From Labilithrix sp. (GTDB lineage Bacteria > Myxococcota_A > Polyangia > Polyangiales > Polyangiaceae), in assembly GCA_019637225.1 (NCBI GenBank), contig JAHBWC010000012.1, positions 58,481 to 122,480 on the forward strand: a stretch of DNA of 64,000 nt, in the 5' to 3' direction. The notes beneath the pieces were generated by a model that was not told the DNA's origin, searched no databases, and saw only the letters and a program-made list of their open reading frames with translations. Shown piece after piece: positions 24,700-35,683 of the stretch. The position numbers were made by a program, and so were the translations under genes. How positions within the stretch are numbered: position 1 is the first letter of the stretch; the number at the start of each line of letters is the position of its first letter.

Positions 24700-26061
24700 T
24701 CACCGGATCGGCGCGTCGAAGGAGACCGCCCAGTTCGCGAGGCTCACGCCGGTCTGCGAGGGGGTCTCGTCGGAGTCGCGCAGGTTCCCGCGCGGGCCGG
24801 TCTTGGGGCCCGGGCACGTCTGCGGCGTCGCGCGGAGCGCGTAGCGGAGGTGACGCTTCTGCGCGGTCGGCGCGGCCGAGAGCGTGATCGTGACGGCGTC
24901 TTCTCCGGCGAGCTCGACGCGCTCGATGAACGGCGTGTCGGGCCCGTCGTCGACGTACTCGAAGCCGTACGCGCCGGGATCGGTCACGCGCTCGGTGTCG
25001 AGCACGAGCGGCGGCGACGGGACGGCGAAGCGCGCGGTGATCGTGCGGTCCGCGAGCGTAACGCTCGTCGGCCGGAGCGGCTCCCACGTTCCCTTGTCGA
25101 GGATGATCTTCGCGTACGCCTTGCCGAAGTACTCGCCGAGCCGACGCTCGCCCTCGCTCGTGTAGTGGATGCAGTCGGCGGCGAAGGGGAGCATGTACGT
25201 CGGTCCGATCAGCACGACCTTCCCCGGCGCGCGCACGTGTGCGTCGAGCTGGAGGATCGGGATCTCGCTGTCGGGGCGATCGTTCCAGTTCGCCATCTGC
25301 GAGATGAGGAGCGGCACGTGGTCCTTCTGCTTGGTCTCGGCGTGGACGGCGGCCTCGTAGTCGCGCTGCCACTCGAGGAGCGCGTCGCTGTAGCTCGCGA
25401 GCGCGCGCTTCGCTCCGTCGGAGCCGTCGAGCGGGAAGTCCTTGTCGTAGTGATCCGACTCGCCGTGGATCGCGGTGACGGCGCGCACGACGTACGGCCG
25501 CCCGGCGGCGTTCGCCAGGCGGTGCGCGTCCTTCATCTCGCGGAGCGCGTCGTCGAACGCCTTCACGTAGCCCTTGTTGTCCTGGAAGGCGCAGCCCCCC
25601 TTGCGGAGGCACTCGTAGACGTTGCCGCTGCGTCCGTGCACGGTGACGAGGACGTCGTGCCTCTCGCGCCCGCTCGCGAGGAGGCCGACCTCGTTCGCCA
25701 GACCCGAGGACATCGTCTCGACCGGCTCGTCGAAGTAGTGATCTCCCTCGACGAGCGGCACGAGCGCCGTCGGCGTCTCGTACTCGCGGCAGCCCTCGTC
25801 GTCGCAGCTCTTCGCGACGATGACCCCCGTGTCGAACATCAGGTTCTCGTACGGCTGCTCGACGGAGAGCACGGTGCGCGCGGCGAAGCCGATCGAGTTC
25901 GACTGACCCGTCGAGAGCACGTGGTTCACCGTCGGGCCGGTCAGCGGCGGCGCCGCGCCGTCGCCCTCCGAGGAGCAGGCAGAAGAGCACGCGGCGACGG
26001 CGAGCGCGGATGCCGCGCCGGCTCGGAGGACGCGCGTGCGTATGGCGAGCGAACGACCCAT
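24700..26061 (-). CDS. SGNH-hydrolase/sialate-O-acetylesterase-like lipoprotein
   Basis: 453 residues. Signal peptide ending AVAAC (Cys25), then a catalytic domain starting TVNHVLSTGQSNSIG, whose GQSNS gives the nucleophile Ser54, as in the sialate O-acetylesterase-like (SASA/DUF303) branch of SGNH hydrolases. The second block IHGESD and the last block DCIHYTSEGERRL (Asp296 and His299) complete the expected Ser-Asp-His set. The ~120 C-terminal residues form a beta-rich domain (VTLADRTITARFAVP, FEYVDDGPDTPFIERVEL), probably carbohydrate-binding. Likely removes acetyl groups from a polysaccharide outside the cell; the substrate is unknown. Single gene on the minus strand. Confidence 0.78.
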   Translation of the reverse strand: MGRSLAIRTRVLRAGAASALAVAACSSACSSEGDGAAPPLTGPTVNHVLSTGQSNSIGFAARTVLSVEQPYENLMFDTGVIVAKSCDDEGCREYETPTALVPLVEGDHYFDEPVETMSSGLANEVGLLASGRERHDVLVTVHGRSGNVYECLRKGGCAFQDNKGYVKAFDDALREMKDAHRLANAAGRPYVVRAVTAIHGESDHYDKDFPLDGSDGAKRALASYSDALLEWQRDYEAAVHAETKQKDHVPLLISQMANWNDRPDSEIPILQLDAHVRAPGKVVLIGPTYMLPFAADCIHYTSEGERRLGEYFGKAYAKIILDKGTWEPLRPTSVTLADRTITARFAVPSPPLVLDTERVTDPGAYGFEYVDDGPDTPFIERVELAGEDAVTITLSAAPTAQKRHLRYALRATPQTCPGPKTGPRGNLRDSDETPSQTGVSLANWAVSFDAPIR

Positions 26062-26548
26062 CCCGGTCAGGATCGCAGAATTGGCCCAGAGAAGCGCGCC
26101 CGGCGTGAAGAAGCACGGGCATGCTCCTTGCTGTCCGCGCGCCGGCGTGCCCGGCGCGGCGTCGTGCGCTTGCTCCCGAGCGCGGCATGACCGCCCCCGC
26201 GTGAACGCTCGGTCGGCGGCGTGGCCGTCGAAGCCTCGCGCGCGCGAGGGCGCCCGCTCACCGAGCCGGCGGGCGAGATCATCTGATCACGACGCCCTGG
26301 ATCGCCTACGCGTTCACAGGCGATCGCGCGCGAGCGCGGGGCGCGAGCGCCGCGCGTCGACGAGCGCCGCGGTCGCCGTCAGGGGCGTCCGGCGTCGCTC
26401 CGCGCGCGCGACACACGAGGATCTACGCGCGGCGCTCGGGGTCGCGTCGCGATCGATCGCTCGACGTCGGCGCGACGCGCGCGCGGGCACGGCGACGGAG
26501 TGCTCCTCGCGGCATCGACGTTGCTTCGTGGTCGGACGGAGGTGCTCG
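26062..26548. other. intergenic region, divergent, no gene seen
   Basis: About 490 bp between divergent genes. One plus frame stays open through it into the next gene, but the product would be Arg/Ala/Ser-rich without conserved blocks, as random high-GC sequence gives. I see no RNA gene, repeat or clear promoter box. Confidence 0.4.
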
Positions 26549-27490
26549 ATGTCTCGTTCGTTCGGTTTCATCGCTTGTGCGGTCTCGATCCTTGCTTCGA
26601 CCGGCGTCGCTTGCAGTAGCTCGAGCGACGATGCTTCGAGCGGCGCCGCGGGCTCCGCGTCCGCGGCGTCCGACTTCGCCGAGGCCTACGCGCGGGCGCT
26701 CTGTGACAACGCCGGTCCTTGCTGCAAGGAGGCGCGCTACGATCACGACGCCGCGCGCTGCCGCGCCGCCGTGGTCACGTCGATCCGCGCGACGCTCGAG
26801 CCGTTCGAGGGCGGCGTGTTCAACTCGAAGACAGGCGAAGCGCTGGTCGCCGACATCGAGAAGATGGTGACCTCGTGTACGGAGCCCGCCGAGGGCTCCG
26901 CCGAGGCGAAGGCGCTCGCGCTGAAGTTCTTCTCGCTCTACACCGCGACCGGGACGGGCGCTCCCGGAGCCTCCTGCCGGAAGCAGAACGACTGCGCCCC
27001 CATCGCCGGCGCTCGGACGCTCTGCGCCATGGACCTCTCGAGCGACGGAGCGTCGGGCCGGTGCACCGCGTACCGACCCGCGAGCGAGGGAATGCGGTGC
27101 TTCGACGATGACGTGTTCGAGCTCGGGAACTGCGGCTTCGACGACTACACGGGGACCGGAGAGGCGTTCTACTGCGACGCGACGGAGAAGATCTGCCACT
27201 CGCGCGTGGCCCTCGGCGGCGCCTGCTCCGACTCGGAGGAGTGTGCGAAGGGCAGCTGGTGTCTCGACGGAAAGTGCGCGCCCCTCAGCCTCGCGAACGA
27301 GCGGTGTACCTCGTTCTCCGACTGCGCTACGGGGCTCCGCTGCGACTCCGACGCGTCCGTCTGCGTGCCGCTCAAGAAGGGCGGCGAGGCGTGCGAGAGA
27401 GCCGACGAGTGCGCCTCGAGCCGCTGCGGCGAAGGCCGCTGCGCGGCGATCTCGCTGCTCACGTCCGGCGCGTGCAGCGGAGCCCTCTGA
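26549..27490 (+). CDS. Cys-rich lipoprotein with Dickkopf-like modules
   Basis: 313 residues. The ATG follows GGAGG by 8 bases. Signal peptide ending TGVAC (Cys22), a Ser/Ala linker, then a helical domain with Cys pairs (RALCDNAGPCCKEARY, CRAAVVTSI). The C-terminal half has repeated small Cys modules (CSDSEECAKGSWCLDGKC, CTSFSDCATGLRCDSDASVC, CERADECASSRCGEGRC), like the Dickkopf-type Cys-rich domains often found in myxobacterial lipoproteins. Surface location is likely; function is not known. It stands alone between two intergenic spacers. Confidence 0.72.
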   Translation: MSRSFGFIACAVSILASTGVACSSSSDDASSGAAGSASAASDFAEAYARALCDNAGPCCKEARYDHDAARCRAAVVTSIRATLEPFEGGVFNSKTGEALVADIEKMVTSCTEPAEGSAEAKALALKFFSLYTATGTGAPGASCRKQNDCAPIAGARTLCAMDLSSDGASGRCTAYRPASEGMRCFDDDVFELGNCGFDDYTGTGEAFYCDATEKICHSRVALGGACSDSEECAKGSWCLDGKCAPLSLANERCTSFSDCATGLRCDSDASVCVPLKKGGEACERADECASSRCGEGRCAAISLLTSGACSGAL

Positions 27491-27567
27491 CTCCTCTGAC
27501 TCGATCACGCGTGGACGCGAGCACCTTGGCGATCCCGTCGACCGCCGGCACGGTATGATCCGACGCG

Positions 27568-28134
27568 ATGCTCGGAAGGATGGACCTCGCGGCGATCGGA
27601 CTCGTGGGGGCCGTCGTGGGCTGTGCAGAGCCGTCGACGTCGTCGGCGATCGTCGCGCCGGCGCCCGTCGTCGTCGCGCCGGCGCCCGTCGTCGTCGCGC
27701 CGGCGAGCGACGCGGGATCGGCGCCGGCGGCGAGCACCGCCGCGTCGGCGGCGAGCACCGCCGAGACCGCGCCGCCTGCGCCGCCTCCCGCACTCTCCGT
27801 ACGCGACGAGGCGGTGGTCCGAGCCGCGCATCCGCGGCTCCTCGCTTGTTACAAGAGCGGAGTCGCTGCCGACAAGGAGCTCGGCGGCGTCGTGAGCTTT
27901 GCGCTCGACGTGGGCAGCGGAGGCAAGGTGCTCGCGGTGCTGCCGGCGCCGAGCACGTTCCCTGCGTCCGTCATCGCCTGCATGACGAAGAGACTCGAGG
28001 CCCTCCGATTCGAGCGGCCGAAGGACGGCCCCAGCGAATCCTTGCCGGTCGCGATCCGCTGCATTCCACCGAGCCCCTACGACGGTCCCGCGCGCGTGGA
28101 GGACGGCTCGAAGCCGCACGATCCGGGGTTCTGA
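27568..28134 (+). CDS. AgmX/PglI C-terminal-domain lipoprotein 1
   Basis: 188 residues. Signal peptide ending AVVGC, then a low-complexity linker in which APVVVAP is repeated and Ala/Ser/Thr dominate. The C-terminal ~95 residues (VVRAAHPRLLACYKSGVAADKELGGVVSFALDVG, then VIACMTKRLEALRFERP) have the layout of the AgmX/PglI or TonB C-terminal-like domain: paired cysteines in 'LLACY' and 'VIACM' and a final 'L.F..P'. In myxobacteria such domains occur in motility and envelope proteins; no partner is visible here. Convergent with xseB (27 bp between stops). Confidence 0.7.
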   Translation: MLGRMDLAAIGLVGAVVGCAEPSTSSAIVAPAPVVVAPAPVVVAPASDAGSAPAASTAASAASTAETAPPAPPPALSVRDEAVVRAAHPRLLACYKSGVAADKELGGVVSFALDVGSGGKVLAVLPAPSTFPASVIACMTKRLEALRFERPKDGPSESLPVAIRCIPPSPYDGPARVEDGSKPHDPGF

Positions 28135-28161
28135 CCTGGAGCCGATCGTACGCGAAGTGCT

Positions 28162-28434
28162 CTAGCCTTCGCGGTCGCCGCGCGTCTCGAACGGGGCCGT
28201 CCGCGCCTTGCCGTCGCGCCCTTCGCCGAGGAGCTCCTCGACGCGCTTTTGCGCGGAGTCGAGCTTGTCCTGCGACGCGCGCGAGAGACCGACGCCCTCC
28301 TCGAAGAGCAGGAGCGACTCCTCGAGCGGAAGGTCTCCGCGCTCGAGCTTCTGCACGATCTCCGACAGGCGCTTGACCGCGTCCTCGAAGGAGAGGTCTC
28401 CGGGCTTCTTCTTCGACTCGGGTGCGTCGCTCAC
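28162..28434 (-). CDS. xseB: exodeoxyribonuclease VII small subunit
   Basis: 90 residues. The core LSFEDAVKRLSEIVQKLERGDLPLEESL, followed by LFEEGVGLSRASQDKLDSAQKRVEEL, is the XseB two-helix signature (shown in part). Several small subunits join one XseA to form the enzyme that cuts single-stranded DNA to short oligonucleotides. The charged tail after LLGEG is slightly longer than usual. It lies 19 bp after the HEAT-repeat gene on the same strand; xseA is not in the window. Confidence 0.93.
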   Translation of the reverse strand: MSDAPESKKKPGDLSFEDAVKRLSEIVQKLERGDLPLEESLLLFEEGVGLSRASQDKLDSAQKRVEELLGEGRDGKARTAPFETRGDREG

Positions 28435-28453
28435 GCTCGTTCGCCTCTGGTTC

Positions 28454-30603
28454 TCACGGCCTCTTGGCCTCAGTATACGCCGGCAGCCTGGGCGAGAGCA
28501 CGACCCGCGCCTCTCCGGGGGGCAGGCCCGGCACCACGGCGAAGCCCTCCTCGTCGAAGACGACGGGCACGGCGAGCCCGTCCGCGCGCACGATCGATCC
28601 GACGAACGCCTCGGCCGGAGGTCCTCCGTCGTCGCGCGTGAGCCGTAGCCACGCGACCTCGTGTACGGCCGGCTCGGCGAACGCCCGCGTCGCCCCTGCC
28701 AGGGCGCGTCGCGCCGTCTGGCGGACCGGGCCGTCCGGATCGAGGTCGGCCGCGGCGGCGAGCGTCTCCTTGCGGGCCGGCGCGGTCGCGTCGCCGGTGC
28801 GCGCCGCGAGCGCGGCGACCGCGGCGCGCCGGACCTCGATGTCGGTCTCGTACGCGTAGAGCTCCGCGAGCCGGCCGGCCGCGTCGGGGAGGCTCGCGAA
28901 CGCGAGGCCGCGGGCGGCGTGGGCCCTGAGCACGGGGTCCTTCGAGCCGAGGAGCTGGCCGATCTTGCGTGACGTCGTCTCGTCCGCGCGGCGCGCGAGC
29001 GCGAAGGCCGCGAGCGGCGCGTCGCCCCCGGCCGACTCGGCGCGCTCGACGAGCAGTGACGTCTTGACCGTCCCGTCGGGATCGCCGCCGGCGAGCGCGA
29101 CCGCGAGCACCTGCCTCGTGATCGGGTCGTCGTCCTTCGCGAGACGCGCGAGCAGCGCGCGCGTGAGCGACGCCGACGGCGGGCGCGCCGTCGACGCCAT
29201 GACCGCGGCCCGACGGACGCGGGGAGCCTTGTCGTCGATGAAGTCCGCCGCGCTCGCGTCGTCGAGGGCGACCCGCGCGAAGACGCCGAGCGCGCGTTCG
29301 GCCTCGGATCGCGAGCGCGAGAGCCGGAAGATCGCGTCGTCCGACGTGCTCGTCCGTTCGCCGCGCATCAGCGCGCGCACGACGTAGGCGCGCGCCGCGA
29401 GCGCCGACAGGCGCGTCGGGAGGAGGCCGCCGATCAGCGCCCCTGCGTTCGGCGCGGGCGAACGCGCGAGCGCGTGGACGGCGTAATAGGCGAGCTCCGG
29501 ATCGCCGAGCAGCTGCGGCGCGACGAGCGCGCTCGCGGCCTCCGGATCGGGCGAGCGTCCGAGCGCCCGCACCGCGGCCGCGCGGAGCTCGCGATCGGGG
29601 TGCTCCCACGCGCGCGCCGCGACCAGCTTCGTGATCTCGGGGCTGAACACGCGCTCGGCCATCCTGAGACCGATCTTCGTGGTGGCGTCGTCGGCGACGA
29701 TCGCCGCGGTCGCCTTGAAGCGCTCCGGCGCGGCGAGCAGGATGAAGACCTCTCCCGACGCCGCGCGGAGACGGACGTCGCTCTCGGCGATCGCCGTGCG
29801 CGCGAGCAGGGAGGCGCGCGCGTCGCCGAGCTCCGCGAGCGACACGAGCGCGGCCGAGCGCACGTTGACGTCGTTCGAGCGCGCCGCGGCATGCAGCACG
29901 TCGAGCGCGCGTAGGTCACCGAGTCGACCGAGGAGCTGGACGACGGCCGCGGGCGTCGCGGCGCCCGCCGTGCCGAAGAAGCCCGGATCGCGCGGCGGGT
30001 ACATCGCGAGCGCGAGGAGCGCCGCGCTCTGACCGCTCCCGCCGCCGCGCGCCGCGCCGTAGAGCGCCTCGTGCGCGCGATCTCCACCCGCGCGCGCGAG
30101 CGCGATCGCGGCGATCTCGCGGGCGAGCTCCGCGCGGGCGATCGGATCGCCCTCCTCGAGCGCGCCGTCCGAGCGCGCGGTCGGCAGGCGCCCGACGAGG
30201 CCCGGGTTGCCCGTGCCGACGATGCCGAGCAGCCCCGTTCGCGCGCGCTCTCGATCGGCGAAGGGCGCGAGCCCGCGCGCCATCGCGACGAGGGCCCGTG
30301 TGTCCGCCTTGAGCTGCGGGCTGCGCTCGAGCGACTCGACGAGCAGCGCGATCGCCTCCGGCGTTCCGGTCGAGGCGGCGCGCTGGATGCCGCGGATCCG
30401 CTCGTCGGGATCGGCGCTCCGGATGAGGCGCGCGGCGTGATCGATGCCGACGCGGGCCCGGAGGTTCGTCGGGCCCGAGGGGGGTGTCGCCGTGACCTGG
30501 CTCGTCGGGCGCGGCCTCGTCGGGGGACGTCCGGGCTGCGCGTCCGCGGCGACCGCGAACGACGTCGCGACCGCGAAGAGCGCGACCCGAACGCCGCGCC
30601 GGC

Positions 30604-30607
<4 letters not shown>
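28454..30607 (-). CDS. exported HEAT-repeat protein
   Basis: 717 residues. Signal peptide ~1-23 ([19 protein letters not shown]). The body is a long array of HEAT/PBS-lyase-type helical repeats with recurring 'DP..R..A..AL...' units ([64 protein letters not shown], in pieces). The last ~90 residues look like a small beta domain ([41 protein letters not shown]), reminiscent of carboxypeptidase-regulatory/Ig-like folds. Its ATG overlaps the TSP3/OmpA gene stop by 4 bp, so the pair is coupled. A periplasmic scaffold partner of that outer-membrane protein is the natural guess. Confidence 0.75.
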
Positions 30608-32586
<1,979 letters not shown>

Positions 32587-32717
32587 GGCACCGGCAGCGA
32601 GCGTCTTCGAGAGCCCCATCGATGCGTCGCACAGTACGCGACGCACGGCTGTGGGGTCTACCGGTATGGCCGCCCGCTCGGGCTCTTCGGGGCGCTCCGG
32701 AGGAGGTGGGCGAGCGG

Positions 32718-33398
32718 CTATTCCGCTTCGCCGTGCGCGAGCGTCGCCTCGCTCGGGTCGCGGCTGGGAAGCTCGTGCGCCATGCGCGCGCGCTTGGTCT
32801 CGAGGTAGTGCCGTGAGAACGGGTTCGGCGGGATCACGACCGGGAGCCGGCCGGCGACCGTGACGCCGAGCGCGGCGAGGGCGGTGACCTTCGCCGGGTT
32901 GTTCGTCATGAGGAGGACGCTCTTCACGTCGAAGTGCTCGAGCATGTGCGCCGCGGCGTTGTACTCGCGCGCGTCGTCCGGCAATCCGAGCAGGCGGTTG
33001 GCGTCGACGGTGTCGTGGCCTTGCGACTGGAGCTCGTACGCGCGGATCTTGTTCGCGAGGCCGATCCCCCGGCCTTCCTGGCGGAGGTAGAGGACCGCGC
33101 CGGCGCCGCGACGCGCGACCTCGGCCATGGCGTGATCGAGCTGCTCCTTGCAATCGCACTTCAGCGAGCCGAAGACCTCGCTCGTCATGCACTCCGAGTG
33201 GATGCGGATCGGCACCGCTTCGTGCCCGCGGACGTCGCCGTAGACGAGGGCCACGTGCTCCTTGGAGCAGGCGCCGTCGCCGGCCTCGGTCGTACGGAAC
33301 ACATGCGTCGTGAAGAGGCCGAAGCGGGTCGGGAGCTCTGCCGACGCGAGCCAGTGGGTCTGGACCTGAGGCCGGATCACCCTCTCGGGGACGTGCAT
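32718..33398 (-). CDS. ribA: GTP cyclohydrolase II
   Basis: 226 residues, the length of a free-standing RibA. It converts GTP to the diaminopyrimidine that starts riboflavin synthesis. Zinc ligands are in [17 protein letters not shown], the catalytic and GTP-binding block is [18 protein letters not shown], and the second conserved block [19 protein letters not shown] is complete. The tail [19 protein letters not shown] is typical of a single-domain enzyme with no DHBP synthase fusion. No other rib gene and no FMN riboswitch are seen around it. It lies 131 bp upstream of the OmpA-like gene on the same strand. Confidence 0.95.
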   Translation of the reverse strand: MHVPERVIRPQVQTHWLASAELPTRFGLFTTHVFRTTEAGDGACSKEHVALVYGDVRGHEAVPIRIHSECMTSEVFGSLKCDCKEQLDHAMAEVARRGAGAVLYLRQEGRGIGLANKIRAYELQSQGHDTVDANRLLGLPDDAREYNAAAHMLEHFDVKSVLLMTNNPAKVTALAALGVTVAGRLPVVIPPNPFSRHYLETKRARMAHELPSRDPSEATLAHGEAE

Positions 33399-33711
33399 CT
33401 CAATGCTCTCCTGATGTTTCGAATACTTACGTGCGAACGGATCAGCTCGGCGGGGCGCCGATGAAAGGCTCTGCGTGTCCGCAAACCCTAAGGCCGACGT
33501 GGCGTTCTGTCATCCATGGGCCCGGCGCGCAAGGTGAGATGCCGCACGGCCGGGGCGGGTTGTCGGCGGCACGCCGGTGGCCGTTTCCTGCCCCAGGCGC
33601 GTCAGGTACGGTCGGCGCGTCTCGAGGGGATCCTCGGGTGGGGGCCGGGCCGCGGTATCCGTCGCGGCTCGCGGGTGTGTTCGCACGAAGGAACGACGAA
33701 GGAAGAGCATC
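33399..33711. other. intergenic region, divergent ribA / VOC protein
   Basis: 313 bp. It must contain both promoters. I looked for the FMN riboswitch blocks expected upstream of rib genes and do not see them. The GC-rich frames inside give no conserved protein. Confidence 0.4.
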
Positions 33712-34500
33712 ATGACGACGCATACGACCTACAAGCAGGGCACGTTCTCTTGGATCGAGCTGACGACGACCGACGCCGCGAAGGCGAAGGCGTTCTACGG
33801 CGAGCTGTTCGGATGGACGTTCGAAGACATGCCGGCGGGGCCGGGCATGACCTACACGATGGCGAAGCTCGGCGAGCACCACGTCGCCGGCCTCTTCCAG
33901 ATGGGCGCGGAGATGGCGGCCGCCGTCCCGCCGAACTGGTCGTCGTACGTCACCGTCGACGACGTCGACGGAGCGGCGAGCAAGGTGACGGCGAACGGCG
34001 GCAAGGTGCTGAAGGAGCCGTTCGACGTCCTCGACGCCGGCCGCATGGCCGTCTTTCAGGATCCGGCCGGCGCGGCCTTCTGCGTGTGGAAGGCGAACAA
34101 GCACATCGGCGCGGGCGTGCAGCGTGAGCCCGGCGCGCTCTGCTGGAACGAGGTCTTCACGACCGACGTCGACGCGGCGGGGAAGTTCTACGCGAGCGTG
34201 TTCGGATGGAACACCGAGGCCGTCGACATGGGACCGATGGGCGTCTACACGCTCTTCAAGCGACCCGGCGAGACGGAGAACGCCGGCGGAATGATGCCGA
34301 TGCCTCCGAACATGAAGGGTGTCCCGCCGCACTGGCTCGCGCACATCCACGTCGCTTCGTGCGACGCGAGCACCAAGAAGGCGAGCGACCTCGGCGCCAA
34401 GACGCTGATGCCGCCGGTCGACATTCCGAACATCGGGCGGTTCTCGATCGTGCAGGACCCGACGGGCGCGGCGCTCGCGCTCTTCCAGAACGCGCACTGA
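33712..34500 (+). CDS. double-VOC (glyoxalase-fold) protein
   Basis: 262 residues; the ATG follows AAGGAAGAG. It has two vicinal-oxygen-chelate modules: 1-130 (FSWIELTTTDAAKAKAFYGELFGWTF, ending FQDPAGAAFCVWK) and 135-262 (CWNEVFTTDVDAAGKFYASVFGWNT, ending VQDPTGAALALFQ). This matches the CFP-30B/glyoxalase-like family. The metal-ligand Glu/His positions of true glyoxalase I are not clearly kept, so the substrate is unknown; such proteins can be dioxygenases, lyases or small-molecule binders. Cytoplasmic single gene. Confidence 0.85.
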   Translation: MTTHTTYKQGTFSWIELTTTDAAKAKAFYGELFGWTFEDMPAGPGMTYTMAKLGEHHVAGLFQMGAEMAAAVPPNWSSYVTVDDVDGAASKVTANGGKVLKEPFDVLDAGRMAVFQDPAGAAFCVWKANKHIGAGVQREPGALCWNEVFTTDVDAAGKFYASVFGWNTEAVDMGPMGVYTLFKRPGETENAGGMMPMPPNMKGVPPHWLAHIHVASCDASTKKASDLGAKTLMPPVDIPNIGRFSIVQDPTGAALALFQNAH

Positions 34501-34613
34501 CGGACGGACCGCCGGGCGCGCCCTGGCGGGGCTTTGGCGGCGGGCGTGGGGGTTGCATCCCGCGCCTCCGCCGCCGGTCGTTCGGGCCGGCGGCTCGCAC
34601 GAAGGCCCGACAA

Positions 34614-34637
34614 AGTGCGCGGGTCGACCCGCGCACT
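34614..34637. promoter_or_regulatory. 24-bp perfect palindrome upstream of the 34659 lipoprotein gene
   Basis: The half-site AGTGCGCGGGTC is followed at once by its exact inverse complement, centred between 34625 and 34626 and ending 21 bp before the ATG at 34659. It has no loop and no T run, so it fits a dimeric-regulator operator better than a terminator, but cruciform or chance GC palindromy is possible. Confidence 0.4.
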
Positions 34638-34658
34638 GCCAACCAGGATTCACGCTCG

Positions 34659-35138
34659 ATGTCACGTATCGCTGCGCTTTGCTTTCTCTTCGTTCACGCG
34701 GCGGCCTGCGCCGGCGCCGCCGGAACCCCTCAGGCGGCCGAGCTGAGCCCGCGCGCGGCGAAGGCCGCCGCTCCGGCCTCCGCCACGGACGGCGCCGGCG
34801 ATCCGACCGCGCCGGCCGGCGATCCGACCGCGCCGGCGGGCAGTCCGACCGCGCCGGCGGGCAGTCCGACCGCGCCGGCCGGTGGCGCGTTTCCGCAGGA
34901 CGAAGCGCGGACGGCGCTTCGCGCGGCGGAAGGCGGCCTCCGCTCGTGCAACGACGGAGCGGTCCCGCGATCGTTGGAGGCGACGATCCGCTTCGAGCCG
35001 AGCGGCAAGGTGAGCGACGTCGACGTCGCGCCCGCCGACGATCGCGCCGCCTCGTGCGTGCGGAGCCGCCTCCGCGACGTGTCCGTCGTGCCGTTCGCCG
35101 GCGAGCCGGTCACCGTCCGCGTGTCCGTGACGCTCTGA
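34659..35138 (+). CDS. AgmX/PglI C-terminal-domain lipoprotein 2
   Basis: 159 residues. Signal peptide ending HAAAC, a linker with four tandem heptads (D/S)PTAPAG, then a C-terminal domain of ~80 residues (FPQDEARTALRAAEGGLRSCNDG, LEATIRFEPSGKVSDVDVAP, CVRSRLRDVSVVPF). The two Cys, one in the helix and one in 'SCVRSRL', and the closing 'VPF.GEPVTV' match the AgmX/PglI C-terminal layout, as in the protein at 27568. No ribosome-binding site is obvious. Function unknown; envelope location. Confidence 0.7.
   Translation: MSRIAALCFLFVHAAACAGAAGTPQAAELSPRAAKAAAPASATDGAGDPTAPAGDPTAPAGSPTAPAGSPTAPAGGAFPQDEARTALRAAEGGLRSCNDGAVPRSLEATIRFEPSGKVSDVDVAPADDRAASCVRSRLRDVSVVPFAGEPVTVRVSVTL
34800..34883 (+). 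repeat. four tandem 21-bp repeats in the 34659 gene
   Basis: Four in-frame 21-bp units encode DPTAPAG, DPTAPAG, SPTAPAG and SPTAPAG. They are nearly identical in DNA and produce a proline-rich spacer between the lipid anchor and the C-terminal domain. Confidence 0.85.
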
Positions 35139-35176
35139 CGTGCGAGCCGCACGCCGAGGCGGAGTATGATCGGGGC

Positions 35177-35602
35177 ATGGGCCTCTTCGACAAGCTGAAG
35201 GAGCGCGTCACCGACGCGCTCGCCGAGCGCGTCGCGAAGCAGGGCGCTTCGGCGGCGAAGGGCGCGGTGAAGAAGGGCGCCGAGGTGGCGACCAAGGCCG
35301 CGAAGGACGCCGGCCGGAAGCTCGAGGAGGCCGTGTTCGGCGAGCGCGACGAGCTCCCCGCGCCGGAGGACGACACCCCGAAGAGCTCCGACTCGCGCGC
35401 CGAGCGCAAGCGCAAGGAGGAGGCGCGCAAGCGCAAGGAGGAGGCCATCGGCGAGCGCCTGCGCGCCGCCGATCGCCGCGTGAAGGAGCGCGCCGCCGAG
35501 GACAAGCGCGCCGCCGAAGAGCGCGAAGCCAAGCGCGCGCGCGCCGAAGCCGAGGTCGACGCCGAGCTCGCCGCCCTCAAGAAGAAGCTCGGCGACCGCT
35601 GA
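35177..35602 (+). CDS. small charged coiled-coil protein
   Basis: 141 residues, no signal peptide. The first ~55 residues form an amphipathic helix with Lys/Ala (FDKLKERVTDALAERVAKQG, then KKGAEVATKAAKDAGRKLEE). A short acidic break is followed by a long Lys/Arg/Glu/Ala helix (ERKRKEEARKRKEEA, EDKRAAEEREAKRARAEAEV) that should be a coiled coil. Codon bias follows the neighbours. Family not recognised. It lies between the AgmX-like gene and the convergent holA. Confidence 0.55.
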   Translation: MGLFDKLKERVTDALAERVAKQGASAAKGAVKKGAEVATKAAKDAGRKLEEAVFGERDELPAPEDDTPKSSDSRAERKRKEEARKRKEEAIGERLRAADRRVKERAAEDKRAAEEREAKRARAEAEVDAELAALKKKLGDR

Positions 35603-35610
35603 AGCGCGGC

Positions 35611-35683
35611 CCGCGCGCGGACCGTCAGGCCGCGCGACTGGGCGGATCACCGGGGCGCCGCGCGCGGACCGTCAGGCCGCGCG
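35611..35683. repeat. 26-bp direct repeat with internal hairpin between convergent genes
   Basis: The same 26-bp sequence occurs at 35611-35636 and 35658-35683, 47 bp apart. Each copy can fold (CGCGCGG ... CCGCGCG, 9-base loop). The second copy contains the stop codon and last codons of holA, so the first looks like a duplicate of the holA 3' end. Together they could act as a bidirectional terminator; no T run is present. Confidence 0.6.

Noticed and set aside
32587..33192. Open upstream extension of the OmpA-like frame
   Set aside because: It overlaps ribA on another frame and lacks any conserved block; the signal peptide begins at 32586.
33399..33711. FMN riboswitch upstream of ribA
   Set aside because: The conserved paired blocks of the RFN element are not present in the leader.
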